NCBI RefSeq assembly: GCF_027364955.1
Contig: NZ_DAHXOI010000013.1
Span: 1 to 64,000, forward strand
DNA: 64,000 nt
Source: Ferrimicrobium sp.
GTDB taxonomy: Bacteria > Actinomycetota > Acidimicrobiia > Acidimicrobiales > Acidimicrobiaceae
Reading direction: 5' to 3'
The translations under genes and the position numbers were made by a program. The notes below the pieces were generated by a model. It was not told where the DNA came from. It saw only the letters and a program-made list of their open reading frames with translations, and did no database searches. This document shows, piece after piece, positions 53,802 through 63,033 of this stretch; position 1 is the stretch's first letter; every line of letters starts with the position of its first letter.

Positions 53802-55229
53802 TCAGTGCTGTTGTACGATGATGTGCGTTGGCAGGCCCTGGGCCACCTCGGCTGCCTCAGGGTACATCTCAGAAAGCGTCGGGTGCGGATGAATCGTGAG
53901 TGCGAGATCGTCGATGGTGGCACCCAACTCAATCGCGAGCGCTGCCTCACTGATGAGATTTGACGCATCAACACCTACGATATGTACGCCAAGGAGTCGC
54001 TTGGTACTCGCAACGGCAATCAGTTTGACTTCACCGACCGATGCGCCTAAGACAATCGCGCGACCATTAGCCCGATAGGGAAACCGAGCCACTAGTACGT
54101 CGTCTCCATGGGCCGTATGCGCATCCTGCTCACCCATCCCGACGGAGGCCACCTCCGGCTCAGCAAAGATCACCGCTGGTATGACGGTCGCATCATTTCC
54201 GGCCGCATGGCCAGCGGCGACCTCTGCGGCGACCTTGGCCTCGTAGTAGGCCTTGTGGGCGAGCATCGGCCCAGGAACGATATCCCCAATGGCAAATACA
54301 TGCGCATTCGATGTGCGCATCTGGTCATCGACCACAACGCGTCCGTCGGAACCAAGAGCAACGCCTGCTAGTTCGAGCCCGAGATCCTCACCCAAGTTAG
54401 GAACCCGACCGACCATGACGGCTACCGCACTCCCACGGATCTCCTCGACTGCATCCCCCCGAACCATCTCCACGACAACCGCATCGCCCGCGGTCTTCAT
54501 ACTCTTCACCGCAACGCCCGTATACACCTCGACGCCCATCTGCTTCAGGACCGTCCTCAGTGTTCGTTGGATCTCCGGTTCGACGCCCATCAAGATCTCT
54601 GGAGCTGTCTCAAGGATCGTTACCTTGGTTCCAAGACGCGCGTGGGCACTGCCTAGCTCGATACCGATATAGCCACCCCCGACGATGATCAAATCGCGGC
54701 GAATCACAGGCGTGAAGAGGAGGTCAGTAGAGTCCAACACCCGTTGATGATCAACGACAAAACCATCAAGCTCACGAGGCGACGATCCCGTTGCCAAGAT
54801 GCAGTCCTTGAACTTGATCCTGCTGGTGTCGTGGCTCGCACGGATTCGAACCTCATTGCGACCGACGAAGCTCGCCTCGCCTTCAACGATCTCGACGTCC
54901 GCCGCCTTGAGCAGTTGACGAACCCCTGAGGTGAGCCGCTCAACGCTTGCCGTCACGGTCTGTGAGAGGGCAATGGGGTCAACATGGGCATCCTCGGTCA
55001 CCACCCCTTTTTTGGCGAGACTATCAAGCTCATGAAAACGGCTCGAAAGCTCGATCAACGCCTTCGAGGGGATACATCCAATGTTGAGACAGACCCCACC
55101 GATCGCTCCACGCTCGACTACGGTAACCGATCGTCCGAGTTGTGACGCACGGATCGCCGCACTATAGCCACCCGGACCTCCACCGATGACGAGGAGATCC
55201 GCCTGTTCTGTGAATTCGCCGACGACCAA
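53802..55229 (-). CDS. lpdA: dihydrolipoyl dehydrogenase (E3)
   Basis: A 475-residue flavoprotein regenerating lipoamide with NAD+. The FAD-binding motif LLVIGGGPGGYSAAIRAS is N-terminal, the redox disulfide is GGVCLNIGCIPSKAL, the NAD motif is IIVGGGYIGIELGSAHARLG, and the dimer-interface base is HPHPTLSEMYPEAA. It ends the four-gene 2-oxoacid dehydrogenase operon. TTG 55229 directly follows the E2 stop. Confidence 0.96.
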   Translation of the reverse strand: MVVGEFTEQADLLVIGGGPGGYSAAIRASQLGRSVTVVERGAIGGVCLNIGCIPSKALIELSSRFHELDSLAKKGVVTEDAHVDPIALSQTVTASVERLTSGVRQLLKAADVEIVEGEASFVGRNEVRIRASHDTSRIKFKDCILATGSSPRELDGFVVDHQRVLDSTDLLFTPVIRRDLIIVGGGYIGIELGSAHARLGTKVTILETAPEILMGVEPEIQRTLRTVLKQMGVEVYTGVAVKSMKTAGDAVVVEMVRGDAVEEIRGSAVAVMVGRVPNLGEDLGLELAGVALGSDGRVVVDDQMRTSNAHVFAIGDIVPGPMLAHKAYYEAKVAAEVAAGHAAGNDATVIPAVIFAEPEVASVGMGEQDAHTAHGDDVLVARFPYRANGRAIVLGASVGEVKLIAVASTKRLLGVHIVGVDASNLISEAALAIELGATIDDLALTIHPHPTLSEMYPEAAEVAQGLPTHIIVQQH

Positions 55230-56516
55230 CTACTTCATCTCCATCATCAACTGCACCGGATCACTGAGTAAGCTGATCACCCGCATCAGGAATCTCGACG
55301 CATAGCCACCATCGATAATTCGATGATCAAAGGTGAGAGAGAGCGTCATCACGTCTCCGACACCCACGGTGTCGTCCGCAAGGACGACTGGGCGTTTACG
55401 GATCGGACCCACTCCGAGGATTCCCACTTCGGGGTAGTTGATGATTGGCGTGGCATAGACTCCACCGATGGTTCCGTAGTTGGTAATCGTGAAGGTCGAG
55501 CCCGTGAGTTCTCCCGAGGTAAGCGTGTGACTCCTAGCGCCCTCAATCAGACGATTGAGTTCACGCGAGACCTCAACAAGTGATTTTTCTCCGACAGAAC
55601 GCAGGACTGGCACCATGAGTCCCTGCGGGTCATCGACCGCGAAACCCAGGTGCACATCCGCGTACGTCACGATCTCGGCTGCCTCCTCGTCGAGTCGACC
55701 ATTGAGATCGGGGAACTGGGCGAGGACTCCAGCCACCGCCTTCGCGATTAACGGGAGATAGCTAATACGTTCAGGCGCTAAGCGCGCATTCATATCACGG
55801 CGCAGCGCCACCAACGCCGCCACATTCGCCTCTTCAAAGACCGATACTTGGACCGCATGCGACCACGAGCGAGCCATGTTCTCCGCGATCCGCTTTCGGA
55901 TCCCCACCAGCGGCCGTCGTTGCTCGTTGGTCACAACGGTGGGCACAAAAGCTGAGGTGGCGGGCGGGACTACCACTTGTTCACTTACACCAGTGGCCTC
56001 ACTCGCGACAGCAGCCTGCAGGTCCTCCGCCACGACACGGCCATCAGGACCGGTACCTCGCACCAAGTTGACATCGAGACCGAGTTCGCGAGCTAGCCTG
56101 CGTACCGCTGGCGTCGCCAGCGCTCGCCCGCCGGTCGCTCCAACCACTTCCCGCGAGGGGGTGGCGATGGGTGGCCGCGCTGGGGCCTCAGCCCCCTTGG
56201 CAGCTGGAGCAACCGGCGCAGAGCTTGCTTCATTCCGCGACGGCGACACATCAGCGCCGGCATCAGGACTACCACCACTCGGTTGATCGGTCGAGAAGGC
56301 GACGACCACCTCACCAACGTTCACGGTATCGCCCTCATGAAAGAGGACCTTATCGATCGATCCCGTCACCGGGGCACCGATCGTCACGACTGCCTTATCG
56401 GTCTCAACATCGAGCAAGGGCTCGTCACGCTTGACATCATCGCCCTCTTGGTGATACCACTTGACGATCTGCGCCTCGTGCAACCCCTCGCCAACATCAG
56501 GAAACTTCCACTCCAC
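55230..56516 (-). CDS. 2-oxoacid dehydrogenase E2 (dihydrolipoamide acyltransferase)
   Basis: A 428-residue core subunit: one lipoyl domain (residues 1-75, lipoyl-lysine in VETDKAVVT), an alanine/proline-rich linker, a peripheral subunit-binding domain (about 125-160: ATPAVRRLARELG-(6)-RGTGPDGRV), and a catalytic domain ending in FDHRIIDGGYASRFL with the catalytic His-Asp. Whether it forms acetyl- or branched-acyl-CoA is not determinable by eye; the two-gene E1 fits either. GTG 56516 follows AAGGAG. Confidence 0.94.
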   Translation of the reverse strand: MEWKFPDVGEGLHEAQIVKWYHQEGDDVKRDEPLLDVETDKAVVTIGAPVTGSIDKVLFHEGDTVNVGEVVVAFSTDQPSGGSPDAGADVSPSRNEASSAPVAPAAKGAEAPARPPIATPSREVVGATGGRALATPAVRRLARELGLDVNLVRGTGPDGRVVAEDLQAAVASEATGVSEQVVVPPATSAFVPTVVTNEQRRPLVGIRKRIAENMARSWSHAVQVSVFEEANVAALVALRRDMNARLAPERISYLPLIAKAVAGVLAQFPDLNGRLDEEAAEIVTYADVHLGFAVDDPQGLMVPVLRSVGEKSLVEVSRELNRLIEGARSHTLTSGELTGSTFTITNYGTIGGVYATPIINYPEVGILGVGPIRKRPVVLADDTVGVGDVMTLSLTFDHRIIDGGYASRFLMRVISLLSDPVQLMMEMK

Positions 56517-56529
56517 TATCGCTTACTCC

Positions 56530-57510
56530 TTAAAATCGCACTGATGCCAAGGCGGTGGTGATCACCTGGGAGGTGTCGGGCAACCAGAGATCCTCAAACA
56601 TTGTCATTGGGTACGGGGTGTCATAGCCTGTCACTCGCAGTACTGGGGCTTCAAGATAGAGGAATGCCTTCTCCTGGATGACTGCTGCTAGCTCGCCACC
56701 GAACCCAGAGGTCCGCACTGCTTCGTGCACCACGACCGCGCGCTGGGTCTTTTGGACCGAAGCCACGATCGTCTCCTCGTCGAGTGGGGTCAACGTCCGC
56801 AAGTCAATCACCTCGGGGGAGATGTCGTACTGGGCGACCAACTCATCAGCAGCCGCGAGTATCAGTGCCATCGATGGTCCCCAGCCAATCAGCGTCACAT
56901 CGGTACCTTGACGTACCACATTGGCCTTACCAAGCGGGACTCGATAGGCCTCCTCAGGCACCTCGTCTCGGAAGGCACGATAGAGTCGCATAGGTTCAAG
57001 GAACAACACCGGATCGGGGTCATCGATCGCACTGAGCAAAAGACCCTTCGCATCGTAGGGGTTCGAGGGCGTTACCACCTTGATGCCCGGCGTATGGGTA
57101 AAAAGTGCCTCAAGCGAATCTGAGTGGATCTCCGGAGCCTTGACTCCGCCACCAAATGGTGCGCGGATCACCATGGGCGCGCCATAACGCCCAAGTGAAC
57201 GAAAACGCACGCGCGCCGCCTGGGAGGCGATCTGATCCATCGTCTCATAGATAAAACCAAAGAACTGGATCTCCGCTACGGGCTTCATTCCGGCCATTGC
57301 GAGTCCAACAGAGGTCCCCACGATTCCTGACTCCGCTAGCGGGGTATCGATCACTCGCTCGCCACCGAACTTCTCAAAAAGACCATCGGTAATGCGGAAG
57401 ACTCCACCGTCTTTGCCAACGTCTTCACCGAGGATGATCACCGCGTCATCCTCAAGTAAGGCAGATTCCAAAGCTTGATTCAATGCCTGTGCAATCGTCA
57501 ACTTTGCCAT
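56530..57510 (-). CDS. 2-oxoacid dehydrogenase E1 component, beta subunit
   Basis: A 326-residue transketolase-like subunit. LTIAQALNQALESAL, VIILGEDVGKDGGVFRITDGL, DTPLAESGIVGTSVGLA and the EIQFFGFIYETMDQIASQAAR region match the PdhB/BkdA2 family, as does the C-terminal domain with VIDLRTLTPLDEETI and VVHEAVRTSGFGGEL. It forms an alpha2beta2 heterotetramer with the preceding gene product; only one base lies between that stop and this ATG. Confidence 0.95.
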   Translation of the reverse strand: MAKLTIAQALNQALESALLEDDAVIILGEDVGKDGGVFRITDGLFEKFGGERVIDTPLAESGIVGTSVGLAMAGMKPVAEIQFFGFIYETMDQIASQAARVRFRSLGRYGAPMVIRAPFGGGVKAPEIHSDSLEALFTHTPGIKVVTPSNPYDAKGLLLSAIDDPDPVLFLEPMRLYRAFRDEVPEEAYRVPLGKANVVRQGTDVTLIGWGPSMALILAAADELVAQYDISPEVIDLRTLTPLDEETIVASVQKTQRAVVVHEAVRTSGFGGELAAVIQEKAFLYLEAPVLRVTGYDTPYPMTMFEDLWLPDTSQVITTALASVRF

Positions 57511-57511
57511 A

Positions 57512-58582
57512 TCAAGCTCCTACCTCTTTGACTCGGGCCTCAAACTGTGCGCGCTGCGACGCCAGACCAGCCGGGACGTCAGCATAAACATTATCGAAAA
57601 GGACAAGTGGCGATATCTCAAGTGCCTCACGGAAGGTAGCGAGAATCTCCTCCACCTTGGCCTCAGAGTCACTATCCATGGTGGCCAGCTCCTCATCACT
57701 GAGTAGCCCCTCACCTCGCAGCCACTTCTCAAGTCGAGTCAAGGGATCGCGCCGTATCCAAAGATCCTCCTCCTCAACTGCGCGATATTTACCGGGATCA
57801 TCGGCGGTGGTATGCGCCCCCAAGCGGTAGGTCACCGCCTCGACAAGGAAGGGCCCTTCACCATTACGAACGCGGGCCGAAAGCTCGTGCATCAAATTGG
57901 CGACGGCAACATAATCATTACCATCTACGCGGAAACCCTCGATGCCATAGGCTACTGAGCGCTGGGCGATCGTCTCGGCATGCATCTGCCGGGACAGAGG
58001 GACCGAGATAGCCCACTGGTTGTTCTCGCAGAAGAAGATCAGTGGCACCTCGAGCACCGAGGCAAAGTTCATCGCTTCATGGAAGTCACCCTGTGAGGTG
58101 GCGCCATCGCCAAAAGTCACCACCGTTGCTACCCCTTCATGGCGGAGTTTGGTTGCCCATGCGACACCAACACCGTGGAGGGTTTGGGCAGCGATCACCA
58201 CTTGTGCTGGCAACACCTGCTTCCCCGCTGGAATATCACCCAAGCTTGGGTGACCCTTCGAGAAGAACAATGCATGCTCCATAGGGACACCCCGTAAATA
58301 ACTTGCTGCCCAATCACGATATGTTGGGACTAACCAGTCGCGATCATCGAGCGCAGCCACTGCCCCCATCTGAGCAGCCTCTTGCCCTTTGAAGGGAGCA
58401 TACGTCCCGATCACACCTTGACGCTGGAGATTCCATGCTCGCTCATCAAAGGTGCGTAGAAAACGCATCGTGGTGTAGGTCTCCTTGAGATCCTTCGCGG
58501 TCAGGACTCCGAGTTCGCCAACTAGCTTTCCATCCTGATCGAGCCGCTGTATCAGCGGAAACATCTCATTACCATCGGTCAC
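57512..58582 (-). CDS. 2-oxoacid dehydrogenase E1 component, alpha subunit
   Basis: A roughly 356-residue ThDP-binding subunit. The ThDP motif is VTFGDGATSQGDFHEAMNFAS-(8)-FFCENNQWAIS, and YRLGAHTTADDPGKYR is the conserved active-site loop whose serine kinase site of eukaryotes is absent, as in bacteria. GQEAAQMGAVAAL is the family N-terminal helix. It heads the E1alpha-E1beta-E2-E3 operon. GTG 58582 with GGGGGTGG upstream is preferred; ATG 58618 would add 12 residues. Confidence 0.93.
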   Translation of the reverse strand: MTDGNEMFPLIQRLDQDGKLVGELGVLTAKDLKETYTTMRFLRTFDERAWNLQRQGVIGTYAPFKGQEAAQMGAVAALDDRDWLVPTYRDWAASYLRGVPMEHALFFSKGHPSLGDIPAGKQVLPAQVVIAAQTLHGVGVAWATKLRHEGVATVVTFGDGATSQGDFHEAMNFASVLEVPLIFFCENNQWAISVPLSRQMHAETIAQRSVAYGIEGFRVDGNDYVAVANLMHELSARVRNGEGPFLVEAVTYRLGAHTTADDPGKYRAVEEEDLWIRRDPLTRLEKWLRGEGLLSDEELATMDSDSEAKVEEILATFREALEISPLVLFDNVYADVPAGLASQRAQFEARVKEVGA

Positions 58583-58780
58583 GACAGACCACCCCCTTTC
58601 TGGGTTGCCCTCGGGCATGTCCACCTATGTGCTGAGGTGGCATGCTCTAGCCAGGTCGATAGTCTTGGGATCGCCAAGTCGACTAACGCCAACCTCCAAT
58701 ATAGTGCATCAACGACGAACGAGCCAAGACTGACCTTTCGTAAAGGTTAGAGTTCAAACGTTACCGACTGGTTACAAGTT

Positions 58781-59167
58781 TTAGAATTCCTCGCCCCCAA
58801 GTGCACGCAGCAACGCCAGCAACACACCGATCCCACGCCGCGTCGAGGGAAGTTTCATCTGCCTCGCCAGCTCCCTCCAGGAGGGAACCTCGCTGGTGGC
58901 GACCTTTGTCGAAGTCGCCTGAATTCCGTTGGCGAGTCGTTCAACAAGCAGCGGTGTATAGGACCCAGTCAACAGTGAAAGCTTGGCAATACGAGTGATC
59001 GCAGCGCGTCCACTGTTGGAGTCCAATCGCTCCAGCAGCACGGCCAGGGCATCAGCGCCACCGTGACGCAGGGCATACACCGTTTCTTGGAGCTTCGATG
59101 ATTGAGACCCAACCGCACTCGTCACTGTTGGGGTCAGAGGGGACTGGTAATCGATCGGTTCCGCCAT
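58781..59167 (-). CDS. DUF1641 family protein linked to formate dehydrogenase
   Basis: A 128-residue protein resembling DUF1641 proteins, which regularly accompany cytoplasmic formate dehydrogenase alpha subunits. Two amphipathic helix stretches are seen (ALRHGGADALAVLLERLDS and LLTGSYTPLLVERLANG) and the terminal helix TRRGIGVLLALLRALGG is the most characteristic part. Function is unknown. ATG 59167 is seven bases after the fdhA stop; the longer upstream frame is a shadow of fdhA. Confidence 0.75.
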   Translation of the reverse strand: MAEPIDYQSPLTPTVTSAVGSQSSKLQETVYALRHGGADALAVLLERLDSNSGRAAITRIAKLSLLTGSYTPLLVERLANGIQATSTKVATSEVPSWRELARQMKLPSTRRGIGVLLALLRALGGEEF

Positions 59168-59174
59168 CAGTACC

Positions 59175-62138
59175 TCACTTTCGTTCCATAGGCATTTGCG
59201 ACACCGCGCCGCCCACTGGGTCATGGTAATCACCCCTGGAACGCTTTGCCTCGATGTTAACGCCGCGCTGTGGGGTGCGATGTCCATAGCGGAAATTATG
59301 CTTTGGGAGCGCCCGGCGCGGCTTATCGTCAAGCACCTCCAGCTTGGCTGCCAACTCTTTGTAGGCCGGTGTATGGGTAGCCCCATCGACCTCTGAAGAG
59401 GTGAGGAAGTTCACCGCCATCTCGTTGTGCTGGGCATTCATCGGCAGGTAGACCTGGTTGCCTTGGACCCTGTCCGTAATCACCGCACGTACCTTGACCG
59501 AGCCCCGGCGAGAGGTCAGCCGAAGGAACGAACCATCAACCACCCCTCGTTCTTTGGCCAACTCTGGCGAGACTTCAACAAAGGGTTCCGGTGTCATCTG
59601 TGAGATGCCTGGCACTCGATACGTCATGTTACCCTCATGAAAGTGCTCCAAGAGTCGACCATTGTTGACATGAATATCGTACTCCTCATCAACCTCGTCG
59701 GTGGGAGTCGAGTACCCAACAGGGTAGAACCTCGCTTTCCCAGAGGGAAAGTGAAAACGATCGAGATACAGTGTTGGCGTATCGGTTCCATCCTCGGCAA
59801 CCGGCCACTGCAGCGATCGATAGCCCGCTAAGCGCTCGTAGCTGACGCCAACGAACATCTCCGCGAGACTCGCCGCCTCTGCCATAATATCGGAGGGGTG
59901 TTCATAGGACCATGGGGCGCCCATCGCTCGTGCAATACCTTGGGTGATCTGCCAGTCGGGCCGCGCCTCAGCAAGCGGATCAAGCACCCGGTACAGACGC
60001 TGAAGTCGCCGTTCCGTACTGGTAAAGGTGCCTTCTTTTTCCAATGAGGGTGCCGCAGGTAACACGACATCGGCAAACCGAGCCGTCTGCGAGAAAAAGA
60101 TATCCTGGACGACAAAGAACTCAAGCTCGCGAAAGGCATCCTGCACGACAGTGGAGTTTGCGTCTACCAGACCCATCTCCTCACCGGTCAGCAGAAGGGC
60201 CTTCAGCGTTCCGGCGTGAATCGCATCCACCATCTCGTGGTTGTCCAGGCCTCGGGTCGTTGGCATCGTCTTGTTCCATGCTGCCTCATACTTTGCCACC
60301 ACTCCAGGATCATCAACCGACTCGTAGCCAGGAAAATAGGTCGGCATCGCACCAAAGTCACTCGCCCCTTGCACGTTGTTGTGACCACGCAACGGGTAAG
60401 CCCCGCATCCAGGCTTCCCGAAGTTACCGGAGACCAACAGCAAGTTGGCGATGGCCGTCGAGGTATCAGAACCTCCGCTATGTTGGGTCACTCCCATCGC
60501 CCAGAGAACGGCAATAGAACCCGCATGGGCAAGTGTCTCAAAGACGGCGATCAGCGTCTCCTCAGCGACGCCAGTGACTCCGGCAGCATAGGCGACCGTG
60601 AATGGTTCTAACGAGGTTAAGAAGTCGGCGAAGTTCTCAACCTTGTCGACGATGAACTTCTCGTCATGATATCCATGGTCAATCAGGTACCGACTCGCAG
60701 CCGACAACCAAACCAGGTCGGTGCCTGGACGGGGTGCAAACCAGATATCGGCACGCTCAGCCATCTCATGTTTGCGCAGATCGGCAACGATGAGCTTTTG
60801 GCCTCGCGTCTTGTGGCCCCGTTTTACTCTGGTCGCGATGACTGGATGGCTCTCGGCGGTATTCGAACCTACGATCAAGACAAGATCGCTCGCTTCGATA
60901 TCGGTCGCCGAACCCGAGTCACCACCATAGCCGACCGTTCGCCATAGCCCCATCGTTGCTGGTGACTGGCAATAGCGAGAACAGTTGTCCACATTGTGGG
61001 TTCCAATCACGGCCCGTGCTAGTTTCTGAGCGAGGAACGCCTCCTCATTGGTGCACTTCGACGAGGCGATGACCCCGACAGCGTCAGGACCATCACGCTC
61101 AACGATCGCTTTGAGCGAATCAGCGATATAGCTAAATGCCTCGTCCCACGTTGCCTGACGGAACTGGCCACCATCGCGAATTAACGGATGTTCTAGACGG
61201 TCAGCACTGTTGACATAGTCCCAACCGAACTTACCCTTTACACAGGTCGAGATACCGTTCATCGGGCCGTGTTCCGGCTGGACTTTGAGTATGGTGCGCC
61301 CCTTGGTCCAGAGGTCGAAGGAGCACCCGACGCCGCAGTAGGTACAGACCGTCTTCGTCTTCTTGACGAGCTGTCGCCGGAGTCGCTCCTCCATCTCGGA
61401 GAGCATAAAGATGGGTTTGAGTCCAATCGCCGGTTCGAGCGCCTTTGTGAGGTTGATCATCGGTTCGCGCACCTTTGGCTTGATGTTGGTAGCGATGCCT
61501 GCCTTACCAATCATCGACTTCTCCATCAACGCGTTGCAGGGACAGACCGTCACGCAGTGTCCACAGCTCACACAACTGGACTCTCCTGCCGGGACACCGC
61601 CATCAAAGACAACACGAGGGATGGGTAACGACCAGTCGATTGACAACGTCTCGTTGACCTGGACCTCTTGACAGGCTTGCACACATCGCCCACACAGGAT
61701 GCATTGCGACGGATCATAACGATAGAAAGGGTGGCTATCGTCAATGGCATAAGGTTTTGGTCGAAACGGCTCGGGCTGGTCGTTGATGCCCATGTCACGA
61801 ATGCTGTTATGCAGGACGCAGTCCGCGTTGTTGTTATCGCAAATAGTGCAGTAGAGGTCATGGTTGACAAGCAGGCGTTGTGCACCAGCCACCCGCTCAC
61901 GCGCGACGCTCTGTAAACGCACCACCTCGCCACCAGTGACGGTGTGCTCGCAGGCTCGCTGGGTGAGCCCATTAACTGTGACCAGGCACAGGTCGCAGGT
62001 CCCGATCGTGCCAAGCATCGGGTGATAGCACACCTGTGGAACGCCGACCTGGGCCCGGTTAAGCACCTCTATGAGCAACTCTCCCGAGGTCGCCGCGTAT
62101 GTGGTCCCACTCACCGTAATCTCTATTGCTTCGCTCAA
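59175..62138 (-). CDS. formate dehydrogenase, molybdopterin alpha subunit
   Basis: A 987-residue Mo/W-bisMGD enzyme oxidising formate. N-terminal 2Fe-2S domain (TCDLCLVTV), a His/Cys cluster (YCTICDNNNADC), two 4Fe-4S motifs (CILCGRCVQAC, CVSCGHCVTVC), then a further 4Fe-4S site CTYCGVGC and the molybdopterin domains. The molybdenum ligand is a Cys in DNCSRYCQSPATMG, where Gln replaces the His that usually follows; this CQSP variant is one I recall from YrhE-like proteins of Bacillus, so activity on formate is likely but not certain. RGHNNVQGASD is typical. No diaphorase genes are adjacent. Confidence 0.92.
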   Translation of the reverse strand: MSEAIEITVSGTTYAATSGELLIEVLNRAQVGVPQVCYHPMLGTIGTCDLCLVTVNGLTQRACEHTVTGGEVVRLQSVARERVAGAQRLLVNHDLYCTICDNNNADCVLHNSIRDMGINDQPEPFRPKPYAIDDSHPFYRYDPSQCILCGRCVQACQEVQVNETLSIDWSLPIPRVVFDGGVPAGESSCVSCGHCVTVCPCNALMEKSMIGKAGIATNIKPKVREPMINLTKALEPAIGLKPIFMLSEMEERLRRQLVKKTKTVCTYCGVGCSFDLWTKGRTILKVQPEHGPMNGISTCVKGKFGWDYVNSADRLEHPLIRDGGQFRQATWDEAFSYIADSLKAIVERDGPDAVGVIASSKCTNEEAFLAQKLARAVIGTHNVDNCSRYCQSPATMGLWRTVGYGGDSGSATDIEASDLVLIVGSNTAESHPVIATRVKRGHKTRGQKLIVADLRKHEMAERADIWFAPRPGTDLVWLSAASRYLIDHGYHDEKFIVDKVENFADFLTSLEPFTVAYAAGVTGVAEETLIAVFETLAHAGSIAVLWAMGVTQHSGGSDTSTAIANLLLVSGNFGKPGCGAYPLRGHNNVQGASDFGAMPTYFPGYESVDDPGVVAKYEAAWNKTMPTTRGLDNHEMVDAIHAGTLKALLLTGEEMGLVDANSTVVQDAFRELEFFVVQDIFFSQTARFADVVLPAAPSLEKEGTFTSTERRLQRLYRVLDPLAEARPDWQITQGIARAMGAPWSYEHPSDIMAEAASLAEMFVGVSYERLAGYRSLQWPVAEDGTDTPTLYLDRFHFPSGKARFYPVGYSTPTDEVDEEYDIHVNNGRLLEHFHEGNMTYRVPGISQMTPEPFVEVSPELAKERGVVDGSFLRLTSRRGSVKVRAVITDRVQGNQVYLPMNAQHNEMAVNFLTSSEVDGATHTPAYKELAAKLEVLDDKPRRALPKHNFRYGHRTPQRGVNIEAKRSRGDYHDPVGGAVSQMPMERK

Positions 62139-62253
62139 CAGAACCTCCCCTCAGAGCTACAGTAGCATAGAGTCGACGAGCTGCGGCGTGGATCGCTCGC
62201 CTCGATGTTGCGACGGCGCCCGATTCATCGATGGTGCGCCCCCTGTTTTCGCC

Positions 62254-63030
62254 ATGCTCACTAACCTGTCAAGAGTGATTGATCTCAACGAACCAGTGAC
62301 CGTCGACTACCATTTTGACATTCTCTGCCCATTTGCCTATATGACCTCCAAGTGGATCCGCCAGGTTCGCGAGCAAGTTCCATTGACGATCAACTGGAGG
62401 TTCTTCAGTCTTGAGGAGGTCAATCGGGAGGACACAAAGCGCCATCCCTGGGAACGTTCATGGTCCTATGGTTGGTCCATGCTTCGCATCGCCGCGCTCC
62501 TTCGACGCCAGGATCCCATACTCGTCGACCGATGGTATGCCAGTGCCGGCTTTGCCCTTCACGAAGCCGGTCAAAAACCCCACGATCCGTCAGTGGCGCG
62601 CGAGCTCTTGACGGAGTTGGATCTGGACCCGAGCTTGGTCGAAGCGTCGATGGATGATCCGACCCTCGATGACGAGATCCGGTACGACCATGAAAGAGTA
62701 CTGGCCGCGGGAGGTTTTGGGGTACCGACGCTGATCTTTGACAACGACCAGACCCTCTTTGGCCCGGTCCTCATTGATCCACCGTCTGGAGAACAGGCGC
62801 TTGAGCTATGGACGATGGTCCTTACTGCATCACGACATGCAAACTTCTTCGAACTCCAACAGCCCAAGGGGCCAACGCAGCTCAATGCCATCACCAGTGC
62901 ACTGGAGCCCTACCTCCAAGGGCGTGACTGGAAAAGTATCAATCGAGGTAAAGAGGTGACCTTCGGCGACGACATCGACACAACCAGCGCAGGCCGGCCA
63001 GCTGCGCCAGCAACGAATTCAGGCGAATAG
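62254..63030 (+). CDS. DsbA-like thioredoxin-fold protein, mycothiol-dependent nitroreductase (Rv2466c) family
   Basis: A 258-residue protein. The N-terminal VDYHFDILCPFAYMTSKWI and the later GGFGVPTLIFDNDQTLFGPVLIDPPSGEQALELW and HANFFELQ align by eye with Mycobacterium Rv2466c, a mycothiol-dependent reductase. The usual CPWC active site is CPFA here: Cys25 is kept but the resolving cysteine is replaced by Ala28, and I see no other cysteine. It may work by a monothiol mechanism with mycothiol. ATG 62254 is preferred over an upstream frame. Divergent from fdhA and directly followed by a mycothiol-type enzyme gene. Confidence 0.85.
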   Translation: MLTNLSRVIDLNEPVTVDYHFDILCPFAYMTSKWIRQVREQVPLTINWRFFSLEEVNREDTKRHPWERSWSYGWSMLRIAALLRRQDPILVDRWYASAGFALHEAGQKPHDPSVARELLTELDLDPSLVEASMDDPTLDDEIRYDHERVLAAGGFGVPTLIFDNDQTLFGPVLIDPPSGEQALELWTMVLTASRHANFFELQQPKGPTQLNAITSALEPYLQGRDWKSINRGKEVTFGDDIDTTSAGRPAAPATNSGE

Positions 63031-63033
63031 CTC

